Positions 8,939 to 16,968 of a stretch of 44,245 nt of DNA are shown here, piece by piece. The notes below the pieces were generated by a model. That model saw only the letters and a program-made list of their open reading frames with translations. It had not been told where the DNA came from and did no database searches. The stretch's first letter is position 1. Every line of letters begins with the position of its first letter. Source of the DNA: an uncultured Chlorobiaceae bacterium (GTDB lineage: Bacteria; Bacteroidota; Chlorobiia; Chlorobiales; Chlorobiaceae); contig CAIPMW010000013.1 in the NCBI GenBank assembly GCA_903866255.1, positions 1-44,245 on the forward strand, in the 5' to 3' direction. The translations under genes and the position numbers were made by a program.

Positions 8939-10675
8939 CTAAAGTCCTTCACCCATCCCCATCTGGATATACCCTGAAGGGCAGACCAGCGAACAAAGAT
9001 GGCATCCGACGCATTTGGAATAATTGGTATAGACCACTTCACCGGGAGGATTGTCCCTGAACCGGGTAACGGCTTCCTGGGGACAGAATGAGACGCACTG
9101 TTTGCAGTCGAAACAGAGCCCGCAACTCATGCAACGCTCTGACTCTGCCTTTACTTGACTCTCTGTCAGCGCTACAAGAAGTTCATCGTGGTTACCAACC
9201 ACCTCATCCAGTTCAATGGTCTCGCGCTTTGCCTGTTCAGAGTGTATAAAGTAAAGCACGTCCTGCTTATGGACTTTTGTTATCTCCCGATAACCCTGCT
9301 CAGGAAGAGACTCCCCTTTAAGAAACGCGTCGATGGAATTTGCAGCCTTGCGTCCGTGACCAACGGCCGTGGTAATAAGATCGACTTTTATGGCATCTCC
9401 ACCTCCGAAGATTTTTTCCTTGCCTTGCAGGCGATAATATCGGTCAACCTTTAACCATGGGCTGGCAGCAGTAACGCTTTCAAAACCACGCATGTCGGCT
9501 GTCTGCCCGATGGCAGCAACAATCATATCGGCCTCAATGTCAAAAGTCTCTTCAGTGTTTTTATACCTGAAAAAGGGAACCGGTGAATTCCAGCCCTCTT
9601 CACCCTTCACTTTTTTCACCATGCGGGCACAGCGCAGAGCCTGAACGCCATCTTTTCCCTTGATGACTTCCAGCGCACCTGCCATATAATGCATGGTTGT
9701 TCCTTCTCTGGCCGCATCATCAAACTCAATCTGGAAGCAAGCCATCTCCTCTTGTGGAACACCGGCTACCACTGATGCCTGGGAACCAAGCCGAAGCGCA
9801 AGACGCGCCACATCCATCGCGACGTTTCCATCGCCTATAATCAAGACCTTTTTGCCTATACTGACGTCATCGCCCTGAACTTCATAATTTCTCAGAAAAT
9901 CAATGGCATTGGTCACACCGGGAGTACCAGCGGAACCCGCGACAGGAAGAGAACGACCAACCTGTGCTCCAGGAGCCAGAAAAATCGCATCGTACTCTTG
10001 ATCGAGTTGCTCAAGGGAGATATCCGTTCCTACACGTACTCCCATTTTGGTCTCAACCCCAAGGCTGATAATACGCTGAATTTCTGTTTCAAGAATTTTA
10101 CGATCGACCCGGTAGCCCATGATGCCATAGAGTACCATGCCACCCAATTTTTCATTGGCATCGTAAATCGTTACGGCATGACCTTTTCGACGAAGCTGGT
10201 AGGCTGCGGAAAGTCCTGCCGGGCCACCTCCGATAACAGCAACTCTCTTGCCGCTCTCAGGCCCTGCTCCAGGCAGTTGCAGACCGGATTCAATGCCGTA
10301 ATTGCCAATCGCCTGTTCAACAGCATTAATGGCCACACTTTCGTCGTGGTACTGGCGATTGCATGCGCTCTGGCAGGGATGCGGACAAATCCGGCCCATA
10401 ACGGCAGGAAAAGGATTGGCATCGACAATCATTTCCCATGCGGCTTTCCACGCATTATCGGATTTGTCGATACCGTTCAGCAACCGCTGATACCCCCTGA
10501 TATTCTCCCCTGCCGGACATTCCGCCGAACATGGCGGAAGCTGGCTGACATAGACCGGACACTTGTGACTGTGATCTCCAAATGCGACAATTTTATCCGT
10601 TCCCGTCAGTTCACGGTATGGGGGGAACTCGTAAGCTATCGCAGAATCAAGGATTGGATTGGATTCTACCTTCAT
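8939..10675 (-). CDS. dsrL: DsrL, NAD(P)H:acceptor iron-sulfur flavoprotein
   Basis: A 578-residue cytoplasmic flavoprotein of the glutamate-synthase small-subunit type. The N-terminal region CSAECPAGENIRGYQ...RICPHPCQSACNR binds Fe-S. The FAD dinucleotide fold VAVIGGGPAGLSAAYQLRR follows at about residue 145, then a second NAD(P)-binding fold KVLIIGDGNVAMDVARLAL. The C-terminus carries ferredoxin motifs CMSCGLCFDCKQCVSFCP and CVGCHLCSLVCP. DsrL couples DsrAB to the NAD(P)H pool and is diagnostic of sulfur-oxidising dsr operons. It is somewhat shorter than the roughly 650 residues I recall for purple-bacterial DsrL. A good ribosome-binding site (AGGAG) precedes ATG 10675, and dsrB ends 18 bp upstream. 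Confidence 0.95.
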   Translation of the reverse strand: MKVESNPILDSAIAYEFPPYRELTGTDKIVAFGDHSHKCPVYVSQLPPCSAECPAGENIRGYQRLLNGIDKSDNAWKAAWEMIVDANPFPAVMGRICPHPCQSACNRQYHDESVAINAVEQAIGNYGIESGLQLPGAGPESGKRVAVIGGGPAGLSAAYQLRRKGHAVTIYDANEKLGGMVLYGIMGYRVDRKILETEIQRIISLGVETKMGVRVGTDISLEQLDQEYDAIFLAPGAQVGRSLPVAGSAGTPGVTNAIDFLRNYEVQGDDVSIGKKVLIIGDGNVAMDVARLALRLGSQASVVAGVPQEEMACFQIEFDDAAREGTTMHYMAGALEVIKGKDGVQALRCARMVKKVKGEEGWNSPVPFFRYKNTEETFDIEADMIVAAIGQTADMRGFESVTAASPWLKVDRYYRLQGKEKIFGGGDAIKVDLITTAVGHGRKAANSIDAFLKGESLPEQGYREITKVHKQDVLYFIHSEQAKRETIELDEVVGNHDELLVALTESQVKAESERCMSCGLCFDCKQCVSFCPQEAVTRFRDNPPGEVVYTNYSKCVGCHLCSLVCPSGYIQMGMGEGL

Positions 10676-10693
10676 GAATTATCTCCTGTAAGT

Positions 10694-11773
10694 CTAAAAG
10701 CGGACATGAGCAGACTGATTGAATGTGGTTCTTGCATGACGGTAACTGTCAATCATATCATCATCAAAAGTAAGTCCCGTTTCTTCAAAAAAGCGTTTCC
10801 ATCCAATACGGTTAATCCACTCTCCGACTCGTTCCCAAGGACGTCCGCCCTCTTTGTAGGCAGTCAGGATTTTACCGATTACATCAGTGACCTCAGGCCA
10901 TCTTGGCGGATTGTTTGGCAGATTGTGTGCGACAATACTCATCGTTGATGGTTTGGAGCGGGCATTGCTGTTTTTGCCACCGACCCAGATCGCAAACTTT
11001 GAGTGCTCGGGATGGTTGATCTCCATTGCAGGGCAGGCACCGAAACAGGCACCGCAGCAGATACACTTTTCCTCATCAACCATGAGCGATTTCTTGCCAT
11101 TAATCACTGTCGGCCTTATAGCCGCAACAGGGCAACGGGCAACCGCTTTTGGCAATTCACAGATGGTTGCGAGGTGATCGTGATTGATTCTTGGGGGACG
11201 GGTGTGTTTGATAACCACAGCGATATCGGCCTGGCCTCCACAGTTAATGGCGCAGCAGGAGGTAGAGAGCCTCACCTTGTTGGGCATCTCCATCCCCCTG
11301 AATTCATGGTACAACGTGTCCATCATTGACTTGACAACGCCGGAAGCATCAGTCGCCGGAATATCACAATGAAGCCACCCCTGGGTATGGGATACGGAGG
11401 AGACGCACATTCCTGTTCCACCGACCGGAAAGCCCATCGCTTCGAGCTCGCGGATCATCGGCTCCACATTTGCTTCGTTGGGTGTCAGAAACTCAACGTT
11501 ATTGCGTACCGTGAAGCGAAGATAACCATCGCTGTACTTGTCGGCAACATCACAAAGTCGTCTCAGCATATCAACCGTGTCCTGACGGGGCGTTCCTGCC
11601 CGGACAGTATAGATAGCGTCACCACTGTGAGCGACATGCTTCAGAACTCCCGGCTTTGGAATTTCGTGATATTTCCACTTCCCGTAGTTCTTTCTTACAA
11701 CCGGATGCAAGGCCTCCTCATAGCTGTGAGGCCCCGACTCCTGGGTTTTCCACTTTTTTTCAGGACTGCTCAT
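10694..11773 (-). CDS. dsrB: DsrB, reverse-type dissimilatory sulfite reductase beta subunit
   Basis: A 359-residue subunit of siroheme sulfite reductase. Siroheme/[4Fe-4S] cysteines are visible as the CVSS...HTQGWLHC region and CCAINCGG. A ferredoxin-type domain follows with CPVAAIRP and CICCGACFGACPAM. The C-terminal WPEVTDVIGKILTAYKEGG and ERVGEWINRIGWKRFFEETG match DsrB. With DsrA it works here in the oxidative direction, releasing sulfite from DsrC-bound sulfur. The direction is inferred from the accompanying dsrL, dsrEFH and Soe-like genes. The 96-bp gap to dsrA contains no clear terminator. Confidence 0.97.
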   Translation of the reverse strand: MSSPEKKWKTQESGPHSYEEALHPVVRKNYGKWKYHEIPKPGVLKHVAHSGDAIYTVRAGTPRQDTVDMLRRLCDVADKYSDGYLRFTVRNNVEFLTPNEANVEPMIRELEAMGFPVGGTGMCVSSVSHTQGWLHCDIPATDASGVVKSMMDTLYHEFRGMEMPNKVRLSTSCCAINCGGQADIAVVIKHTRPPRINHDHLATICELPKAVARCPVAAIRPTVINGKKSLMVDEEKCICCGACFGACPAMEINHPEHSKFAIWVGGKNSNARSKPSTMSIVAHNLPNNPPRWPEVTDVIGKILTAYKEGGRPWERVGEWINRIGWKRFFEETGLTFDDDMIDSYRHARTTFNQSAHVRF

Positions 11774-11869
11774 ATTGTTATTCCTTAAATTTTACCTTTC
11801 TCAACAAGGTGTGTGACCACCTCATTGAGAGAGTTGAATTCGATCAAGAGAATCTGCCGCTTAACGGGC

Positions 11870-13114
11870 TCAGTACTTAGCCTTGAAATAAGGATTATCA
11901 CGAGGCCTTGTCACCATATTGATGTTTGCTTCAAGACCGACGCCTTCAAGGAAGAGCTTCAAACCGACGCGCTCAATGGTTTCGCCGATACGTTCGTGGT
12001 CCAGACCGTTGTCATCCCACCAGTCGATAATTCCCTCAACCAGTTCGATAAACTCATCCATATCCTCGTCACTCTCCATCTTCATGAAGGGCACAATCAG
12101 CGAGCCCATGTTGACACCGACTTTCAGGGTGTTCTTTCCGCCCATCAGAAGGGAAATTCCCCGCTCATTGCCGGGAGAAAGTGCCTTGGGCATAACGTTC
12201 AGGCAGTGCATGCAACGTACGCAATCCCTGCTGTCAATGACCATCTCACCATCTTTGAGAGATATGGCCTTTGTAGGACAAAGATTGATGACCTGGTTAA
12301 CCAGTGCATCCGTACCATTTTTTTCAACCCAGGCCGTCACCTCTTCGGGTTCAATCTGGATTGCATCCTTCCATGTGCCTATAACAGCCAGATCAGAGCG
12401 CATGATGGCATTGGTGCAATCATTCGGACATCCTGAAAACTTCAGCTTGATTTTATAGTTCCATTCGGGACGATGAAGTGGCCCTACAAAATGTTTGAGC
12501 AGCTTGAGATGGGCCTTGAGATCATCGTAGCAGGCATTCTCGCAACGACCGGGTCCGATACAGGAGACCGCTGTACGCATACCTGCTCCAGCGCCACCAA
12601 GATCCCAGCCTGCCTGGTTGAGCTCATCAAAACACTCCTGAACTTTATCCTGTTCAATGCCTTGCAGCATGATGTCACCGGTCTGCCCATGGAGGGTAAT
12701 GATCCCGCTGCCATACTTTTCCCAGGTATCACAAAGTCCGCGAAGCATCTCTGTGTTGTAGTGAAGTCCCGGTGCCGGCTGAATTCGCATCGTGTGAAAT
12801 TCAGTTGCTTCAGGAAACTTGTCTTTTATCATCGAATAGCGCGTGATAACACCGGCGCCATAACCGTCTACCGTTACCAGACCGCCTTTCCAGTACCCCA
12901 TTTTGGTATTGTAGGAGTACTCAAGCTGATCCATAACCCCACGTAACATGGGCTTTTCCGTTCTTTCGGCAAGTTCCTTGAACCCGGAAATAAAACTTGG
13001 CCAAGGGCCTTTTTCCAGTTCATCGAGCATAGGGGTGGGATTCAAAAACTTTCCGTTCCCACCATCTTTACTCTGTATTACTTCATCTGAAGCAGCCTTT
13101 TGAGCGCCTTCCAT
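11870..13114 (-). CDS. dsrA: DsrA, reverse-type dissimilatory sulfite reductase alpha subunit
   Basis: A 414-residue catalytic subunit. The siroheme/[4Fe-4S] binding cysteines lie in CIGPGRCENACYDD and KFSGCPNDCTNA (C-x5-C and C-x3-C pattern). The inserted ferredoxin domain has CPTKAISL and CVRCMHCLNVMPKAL. Length and motif order are those of DsrA. A strong ribosome-binding site (AAAGGAGGT) lies just upstream of ATG 13114, and dsrC ends 56 bp upstream. The protein forms an alpha2beta2 core with DsrB and docks the C-terminal arm of DsrC at its active site. Confidence 0.97.
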   Translation of the reverse strand: MEGAQKAASDEVIQSKDGGNGKFLNPTPMLDELEKGPWPSFISGFKELAERTEKPMLRGVMDQLEYSYNTKMGYWKGGLVTVDGYGAGVITRYSMIKDKFPEATEFHTMRIQPAPGLHYNTEMLRGLCDTWEKYGSGIITLHGQTGDIMLQGIEQDKVQECFDELNQAGWDLGGAGAGMRTAVSCIGPGRCENACYDDLKAHLKLLKHFVGPLHRPEWNYKIKLKFSGCPNDCTNAIMRSDLAVIGTWKDAIQIEPEEVTAWVEKNGTDALVNQVINLCPTKAISLKDGEMVIDSRDCVRCMHCLNVMPKALSPGNERGISLLMGGKNTLKVGVNMGSLIVPFMKMESDEDMDEFIELVEGIIDWWDDNGLDHERIGETIERVGLKLFLEGVGLEANINMVTRPRDNPYFKAKY

Positions 13115-13170
13115 TATGACCTCCTTTGATTCACAGTAAAATTGGGATCAGCAAACCTCTCTTCTGTCGA

Positions 13171-13506
13171 CTAAACGCAACCCGTAGGTTTCGGCAGTCC
13201 GGCAATTTTGCATGCCTGTAAACCTGGCCCTTTAGGAAAAAGCCCGTAGAGAAATTCGGATGCAGCTTTTTTATCCATCTCCTTTTCCGTCGCGATTGCC
13301 TTGGTTAGCACCTTTACAGCCGGAGCAATCTGATATTCTTCATAATATCCTCTGAGAAAAGTGACCATATCCCAATGTGCCTGAGTCATTTCGATCTCCT
13401 CTCCCTCTGCCAGTACCTTCGCAATATCCTCGTTCCAGTCATCAAGATTGATGAGATATCCATTCTCATCCGTTTCATAACTAGCACCATTGACTTCAAT
13501 TGCCAT
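13171..13506 (-). CDS. dsrC: DsrC, persulfide carrier protein
   Basis: A 111-residue DsrC/TusE-family protein, first gene of the operon. The C-terminal arm ends KIAGLPKPTGCV and carries both conserved redox cysteines, Cys99 and the penultimate Cys110, spaced as in true DsrC. It receives sulfur from DsrEFH, presents it to DsrAB and is handled by DsrK as a trisulfide or heterodisulfide. The start MAIEVNGASYETDENGYL is supported by AAAGGAGAAAA upstream of ATG 13506. A long leader and probable promoter region lie to its right. Confidence 0.97.
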   Translation of the reverse strand: MAIEVNGASYETDENGYLINLDDWNEDIAKVLAEGEEIEMTQAHWDMVTFLRGYYEEYQIAPAVKVLTKAIATEKEMDKKAASEFLYGLFPKGPGLQACKIAGLPKPTGCV

Positions 13507-13656
13507 AATTTTCTCCTTTAAATTACTATCAAGAATATTGAGGTAAATTTTTAAAACCCATAAAATAAAACACCGGAAGAGTACCTGCGCCTATGAAAAA
13601 ACATCCGGCTCATGCTGTGACGATACCAAAAAATTGCAACACCATACAATGAAGCG

Positions 13657-13662
13657 ATTATA
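13657..13662 (-). promoter_or_regulatory. TATAAT -10-like box upstream of dsrC
   Basis: A perfect TATAAT on the minus strand, about 150 nt upstream of the dsrC start and within an AT-rich stretch. No good -35 hexamer sits at 16-18 bp, so this is only a candidate sigma-70 promoter for the dsr operon. If used, it leaves a 5' leader of about 145 nt. Confidence 0.3.
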
Positions 13663-13749
13663 TAGTTATGTAATTAACAACTTGTTGGCAATTTTTCAAA
13701 TTCTGATAACAAATAATTCACATTTTTGCACCAAAAACGGATTTACACG

Positions 13750-13779
13750 CCTTTTCCGGGTATTCTTTCCTGGAAAAGG
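13750..13779 (-). terminator. Inverted repeat between the cytochrome gene and dsrC
   Basis: The arms CCTTTTCC (13750-13757) and GGAAAAGG (13772-13779) pair over 8 bp with a 14-nt loop. On the minus strand it lies downstream of the cytochrome gene and upstream of dsrC. The T-rich tract (CCGTTTTTGG) follows only after about 10 nt, so it is a weak candidate terminator separating the secreted-protein cluster from the dsr operon. Confidence 0.3.
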
Positions 13780-13975
13780 TCATCCGGACTAAGGATTTTT
13801 AACTCCCCTCTGTTCCTTATCCATCGAAATGACAATCTTAACCTGGATGAGGCTATCTCCAGCAAAAATTAACGGCTGATCATTGTCTCCAGTATTTTTC
13901 GCAGCTCGCTCATTTCAATCTTGTTGTTTTCTGCCATAGCTGTTAATGGTATCAACATAGGGATTACTATTGAAA

Positions 13976-14389
13976 TTACTGATTCATTCCCCGGCCTCGG
14001 CCAATCCCGCGTCCCACACCCATATTCGGGTTATCCTGATCCCATACCCATTCAGCAACGGTTCTCAATTCTGCATCCGGCAAAACCATGGCAGGCATAA
14101 GACCAAATCTGGTAATGGCTTGAGGATCAATCGAGGTATTTTTGTTCGGTGATTTCAGGTAAGCGACGAGGTGATTAACACCCTCTTTTTTTGTCTTGAA
14201 TCTCTGATGGTATCGAAAAGCAAGTGGAGTAATCGGTGGTGCGTTTTTTGGCGGCGGTGCAACCGAATGACAGACACTGCAATTTTTGGTAAAGATCTCT
14301 TGACCGCTCAATGTTTTAGCTGACATAATGGATGGCGAGAACCCTGACACCAAACCGGACAGGATACAAACGGACATAACTCTTTTCAT
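13976..14389 (-). CDS. Secreted monohaem c-type cytochrome with Gly/Arg-rich tail
   Basis: A 137-residue protein with an N-terminal signal peptide (MKRVMSVCILSGLVSGFSPS) and one CXXCH motif (FTKNCSVCHSVAPP). A downstream methionine in FGLMPAMVLPD is the candidate axial ligand, and the C-terminal helix (AELRTVAEWVWDQ) is typical of class I cytochromes c. It ends in an unusual tail, GVGRGIGRGRGMNQ. The ribosome-binding site AAAAAGGAAAA precedes ATG 14389. It is the last intact gene of a cluster beginning with the sigma-54 promoter at 15414-15430. The electron partner is not evident from sequence. Confidence 0.85.
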   Translation of the reverse strand: MKRVMSVCILSGLVSGFSPSIMSAKTLSGQEIFTKNCSVCHSVAPPPKNAPPITPLAFRYHQRFKTKKEGVNHLVAYLKSPNKNTSIDPQAITRFGLMPAMVLPDAELRTVAEWVWDQDNPNMGVGRGIGRGRGMNQ

Positions 14390-14404
14390 GATTATTTTCC
14401 TTTT

Positions 14405-14562
14405 TCATATTGATCGACCTTTATTTTCCGAACTGCTGTTTCGAAAGACGTTGTCTTCCATACTGCCAGAAACTGAGGCTTTGGTCTGCCATTCTGCTGC
14501 GGCCACCATCGGCCATAGTGCAAAAAACAAAAGAGACCGGCAAGATGCTTCATCGTGCTCAT
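14405..14562 (-). pseudogene. Small secreted protein with a single-base frameshift in its signal peptide
   Basis: Two minus-strand frames join into one sensible product. ATG 14553 (or 14562) begins MKHLAGLFCF. If one T is added to the T6 run (complement of the A-run 14522-14527), reading continues FALWPMVAAAEWQTKASVSG and ends ...NSSSENKGRSI at TGA 14407-14405. The result would be a canonical signal peptide with an AAA|E cleavage site and a mature peptide of about 30 residues. As given, the frames are out of register, so this is a recent homopolymer frameshift, a phase-variable site or a sequence error. GGAGGT lies at the end of the upstream gene. No family recognised. Confidence 0.4.
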
Positions 14563-14574
14563 TTTTTATGGTAG

Positions 14575-14913
14575 TTACCTCCGCGAACCGCCCCGGTGTG
14601 ATCCTGAGCCTTTGCCGACTCCCTTGCCACCAGGGCCATCCGTAAACAACCTGCTCTCTGACTGCTCACCAAAGCATGAGCCATCAAAGATTTTTCTGTT
14701 TGTGTTTGAAAACCCGGCCCGGCCCTGAACTGCGTCATTGATCCCATCACCATCTTCATCGATAAATTGCAGCTTCTTAAGCTCCCTGTTCCCGGATTCA
14801 ACTGCCGGACTGATGCTGGATGTCGGGTTGCTGGATGCTGCTTCTCCGGCCACTACCGGTTGACAAAATCCGGAAACAAGGATGATGGTGAAAACGATTT
14901 GTTTTGAAATCAT
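14575..14913 (-). CDS. Small secreted protein with one DxDGDG calcium-binding-type motif and Gly/Arg tail
   Basis: A 112-residue protein with a signal peptide (MISKQIVFTIILVSGFCQPVVAG, quoted in part). The motif QFIDEDGDGINDAVQGRAGF is cited here by its key residues D-x-D-G-D-G-x-N-D, a thrombospondin type 3/dockerin-like calcium-binding loop. The C-terminus is Gly/Lys/Arg/Ser rich (GGKGVGKGSGSHRGGSRR). One cysteine (FDGSCFGE) remains in the mature part. It is a paralogue in layout of the next gene upstream and lies between it and the cytochrome gene. I do not recognise a named family; an envelope or extracellular location is inferred from the signal peptide. Confidence 0.75.
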   Translation of the reverse strand: MISKQIVFTIILVSGFCQPVVAGEAASSNPTSSISPAVESGNRELKKLQFIDEDGDGINDAVQGRAGFSNTNRKIFDGSCFGEQSESRLFTDGPGGKGVGKGSGSHRGGSRR

Positions 14914-15003
14914 GGCTTTTCATTTCTCGATTACCTGAACAAGACAAAAGAGTGCCGGAGCGCTCCCTCATCCGACTGAACAAGCTGCAATCGCCGGAAT
15001 CTT

Positions 15004-15327
15004 TCAGCGACCTCTTCTTGCGCTTCCATTAGTACCAGTGCCAGTACAGACACCTGTTCCCGTTCCGGTGTTCAATGATGTTCCTGCTGTTGCCCCTCTG
15101 CGACTTCCTGTCCCGTCCTGGGCTCGAACGTAATCAGGATCCTGACCGTTTGGAATGCCATCTCCATCAGCATCCGGCGCGTTATCGTTGATGCCATCTC
15201 CATTCACATCGACAAACCCGATTCCGAACATGTTGGTGAGCGGATTTCCTGCGGCAAAGAGCTGGGCTGATGGTGCAAAGCTGAAGATCATTCCTGCGAC
15301 TGCAACTAAACGAATAAACTGTTTCAT
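15004..15327 (-). CDS. Small secreted protein with tandem DxDGDG calcium-binding-type repeats
   Basis: A 107-residue protein with a signal peptide (MKQFIRLVAVAGMIFSFAPS, cleavage near LFAAG). Two adjacent calcium-binding-type loops follow, FVDVNGDGINDN and DADGDGIPNGQDPDY, the latter a classic thrombospondin type 3 repeat. The C-terminal third is a Thr/Gly/Ser/Arg-rich tail (TGTGTGVCTGTGTNGSARR) containing a single cysteine. It is the first gene after the sigma-54 promoter, with a strong ribosome-binding site (AAAGGAGAAAGCC) before ATG 15327. The function is unknown; co-expression with a cytochrome and with the similar 112-residue protein is inferred. Confidence 0.78.
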   Translation of the reverse strand: MKQFIRLVAVAGMIFSFAPSAQLFAAGNPLTNMFGIGFVDVNGDGINDNAPDADGDGIPNGQDPDYVRAQDGTGSRRGATAGTSLNTGTGTGVCTGTGTNGSARRGR

Positions 15328-15413
15328 GGCTTTCTCCTTTAAAATAACGATATGTGCTTGTTAATTGATCGAAAGGGCTTTTTCCTCCAGAGTTCTTGCC
15401 CTTGCAATTAATA

Positions 15414-15430
15414 CCACAATTAGCGTGCCA
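15414..15430 (-). promoter_or_regulatory. Sigma-54 (-24/-12) promoter
   Basis: On the minus strand the sequence reads TGGCACG-CTAA-TTGTG. The consensus is TGGCACG-N4-TTGCW, so the -24 element is perfect and the -12 element differs by one base. It lies about 90 nt upstream of the start of the 107-residue secreted protein gene, next to an NtrC-type activator gene whose product is expected to drive such a promoter. Confidence 0.85.
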
Positions 15431-15518
15431 CCCGCCATATAATATTTTAAGCAATTATATAATAGTGCTTTAAACAAAAAACGCATTTGCTCTTCGGTTG
15501 CAGATATCTCGATCATGC

Positions 15519-15553
15519 CGACCACCTGGTCGCTGTTTCGACCAAATGGTCGA
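15519..15553. promoter_or_regulatory. Tandem palindromic enhancer sites for the NtrC-type regulator
   Basis: Two near-identical palindromes lie side by side: CGACCACCTGGTCG (15519-15532) and TCGACCAAATGGTCGA (15538-15553). They share the pattern CGACCA-N2-TGGTCG and their centres are exactly 20 bp apart, about two helical turns, so dimers would bind the same face of DNA. They are about 95-130 bp upstream of the sigma-54 promoter, the usual distance for enhancer-binding proteins, and begin 20 bp beyond the end of the regulator gene. Binding by that regulator is inferred. Confidence 0.8.
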
Positions 15554-15572
15554 TGATGGAGATCCCGAAGAG

Positions 15573-16931
15573 CTACTTCATACCATACTTTTTCAGCTTG
15601 TAACGCAGGTGCCGTTCACTGATACCGAGCTGTTCTGCGGCTCTCGTCTGCACTTGACCAGCCACTCTCAGTGCATCAAGGATCAGTGAGCGCTCAAATG
15701 CTTCGACCTTTTCAGTAAAGGAGGAGGCCGCTGATTGCCATGAGCCTGAATGCTGTATACCCTCATTAACCCTGACGGGAAGATCTTTTACCATAATCGT
15801 TTCGCCACGGGAAAGCACGACTGATTGCTGAATGATGTTTTCCAGCTCGCGAACATTTCCAGGGTAAGAGTATTTCATCAAGGTATCCATGGCCTCTCTT
15901 GAAATTCCTGCAATCCGCTTGTTGTTTTCTGATGCAAAACGACGGACAAAGAGTTCGGCAAGTGGAGGAATATCTTCACGTCGGTCTCTCAGGGGTGGAA
16001 TCCTTATTGAAACAACATTCAGCCGATAGAACAGGTCCTGACGAAATGTCCCCTCTCTGACCATTGCTTCGAGGTCACGGTTTGTTGCAGCGACAATGCG
16101 GGCATTTGCCTTTAGGGGAGTGCTGCTGCCGATACGCTCAAAGGTTTTCTCCTGTAATACCCGCAGTAACTTGACCTGGAGGGAAAGGGGAATTTCGCCG
16201 ACTTCATCAATGAACAGTGTGCCGCCATCCGCCGTCTCAAATCGACCTTTCCGCTGTCGGTCGGCACCGGTATACGCGCCCTTTTCATGACCAAACAGTT
16301 CACTTTCAAGCAGATTATCCGGTAGTGCAGCACAATTGACAGCGACAAAAGGTTGGTCATGCCGGGATCCTGAAAAATGAACACTTTTTGCGATGAGTTC
16401 CTTGCCTGTGCCGGTCTCGCCGGTAATCAGCACGGATGCATTGCTGTCGGCTACCCGTCCGGCAATATTCAGAACAAGGCTCATCCCGGAGGATTCCGAT
16501 ATTATGCCTTCAACACTGAAACGCTCTGAAAGCTGCTGGCGAAGCAGCCTGTTTTCGCTGACGAGTTGTTTTCGTTCGACAATGTTGCGTATCAGTACCT
16601 GAAGCCGGTAAAGATCAATCGGCTTGGTGATGTAGTCGGCAGCCCCCAGCTTCATGGCCTCTATTGCTGATTCCACGGTGCCATAAGCGGTCATGATAAT
16701 GACCTGAACAGAAGGATTGATCTCCTTTATGGCTTCAAGAAGCTCAACGCCGCTCATACCGGGCATCTTGAAATCGGAGAGAACGATATCGACCGCATTT
16801 TCCCTGACAGTCATAAGTGCGTTTTCAGGGTGAGTCGCCTTCAGAACCTGATAACCCTGTTTTGTCAAAAATCCGGCAAGGCTTTCCAGTTGTACCGTCT
16901 CGTCTTCGACTACGAGAATCGTATAATCCAT
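15573..16931 (-). CDS. NtrC-family sigma-54-dependent response regulator
   Basis: A 452-residue enhancer-binding protein in three parts. The receiver domain (residues 1-120) has phosphoacceptor Asp53 in LSDFKMPGMSG. The AAA+ sigma-54 interaction domain has Walker A GETGTGKE (171-178), the GAFTGA-type loop as GAYTGA (218-223) and Walker B LFIDEVGE. The C-terminal Fis-type helix-turn-helix has RAAEQLGISERHLRYKLKK. I start at ATG 16931 (MDYTILVVEDE), preceded by AGGGA; the longer frame would overlap the kinase gene. It is paired with the histidine kinase immediately upstream and probably acts on the enhancer/promoter pair just downstream. Confidence 0.93.
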   Translation of the reverse strand: MDYTILVVEDETVQLESLAGFLTKQGYQVLKATHPENALMTVRENAVDIVLSDFKMPGMSGVELLEAIKEINPSVQVIIMTAYGTVESAIEAMKLGAADYITKPIDLYRLQVLIRNIVERKQLVSENRLLRQQLSERFSVEGIISESSGMSLVLNIAGRVADSNASVLITGETGTGKELIAKSVHFSGSRHDQPFVAVNCAALPDNLLESELFGHEKGAYTGADRQRKGRFETADGGTLFIDEVGEIPLSLQVKLLRVLQEKTFERIGSSTPLKANARIVAATNRDLEAMVREGTFRQDLFYRLNVVSIRIPPLRDRREDIPPLAELFVRRFASENNKRIAGISREAMDTLMKYSYPGNVRELENIIQQSVVLSRGETIMVKDLPVRVNEGIQHSGSWQSAASSFTEKVEAFERSLILDALRVAGQVQTRAAEQLGISERHLRYKLKKYGMK

Positions 16932-16968
16932 TGTCACGTCCCTTTTTTTTGTTACTGCCAATAGCCCT

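Larger units (their letters stand above)
13507..13975. other. 469-bp intergenic leader of the dsr operon
   Basis: No supportable gene is present. The dsrC-proximal half is AT-rich and holds the dsrC ribosome-binding site and a TATAAT box. The distal half contains one inverted repeat (13750-13779) and a degenerate 29-codon minus-strand frame (13869-13958) that begins with a hydrophobic, signal-like stretch but has no ribosome-binding site. Confidence 0.6.

Noticed and set aside
9998-10948. 316-codon plus-strand open frame
   Set aside because: It lies antisense to dsrL and dsrB, which are unmistakable, and its translation is of shadow-frame composition without motifs.
13869-13958. 29-codon minus-strand frame MLIPLTAMAENNKIEMSELR...
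   Set aside because: Signal-like start but far too short and without a ribosome-binding site; may be a remnant of another secreted protein gene.
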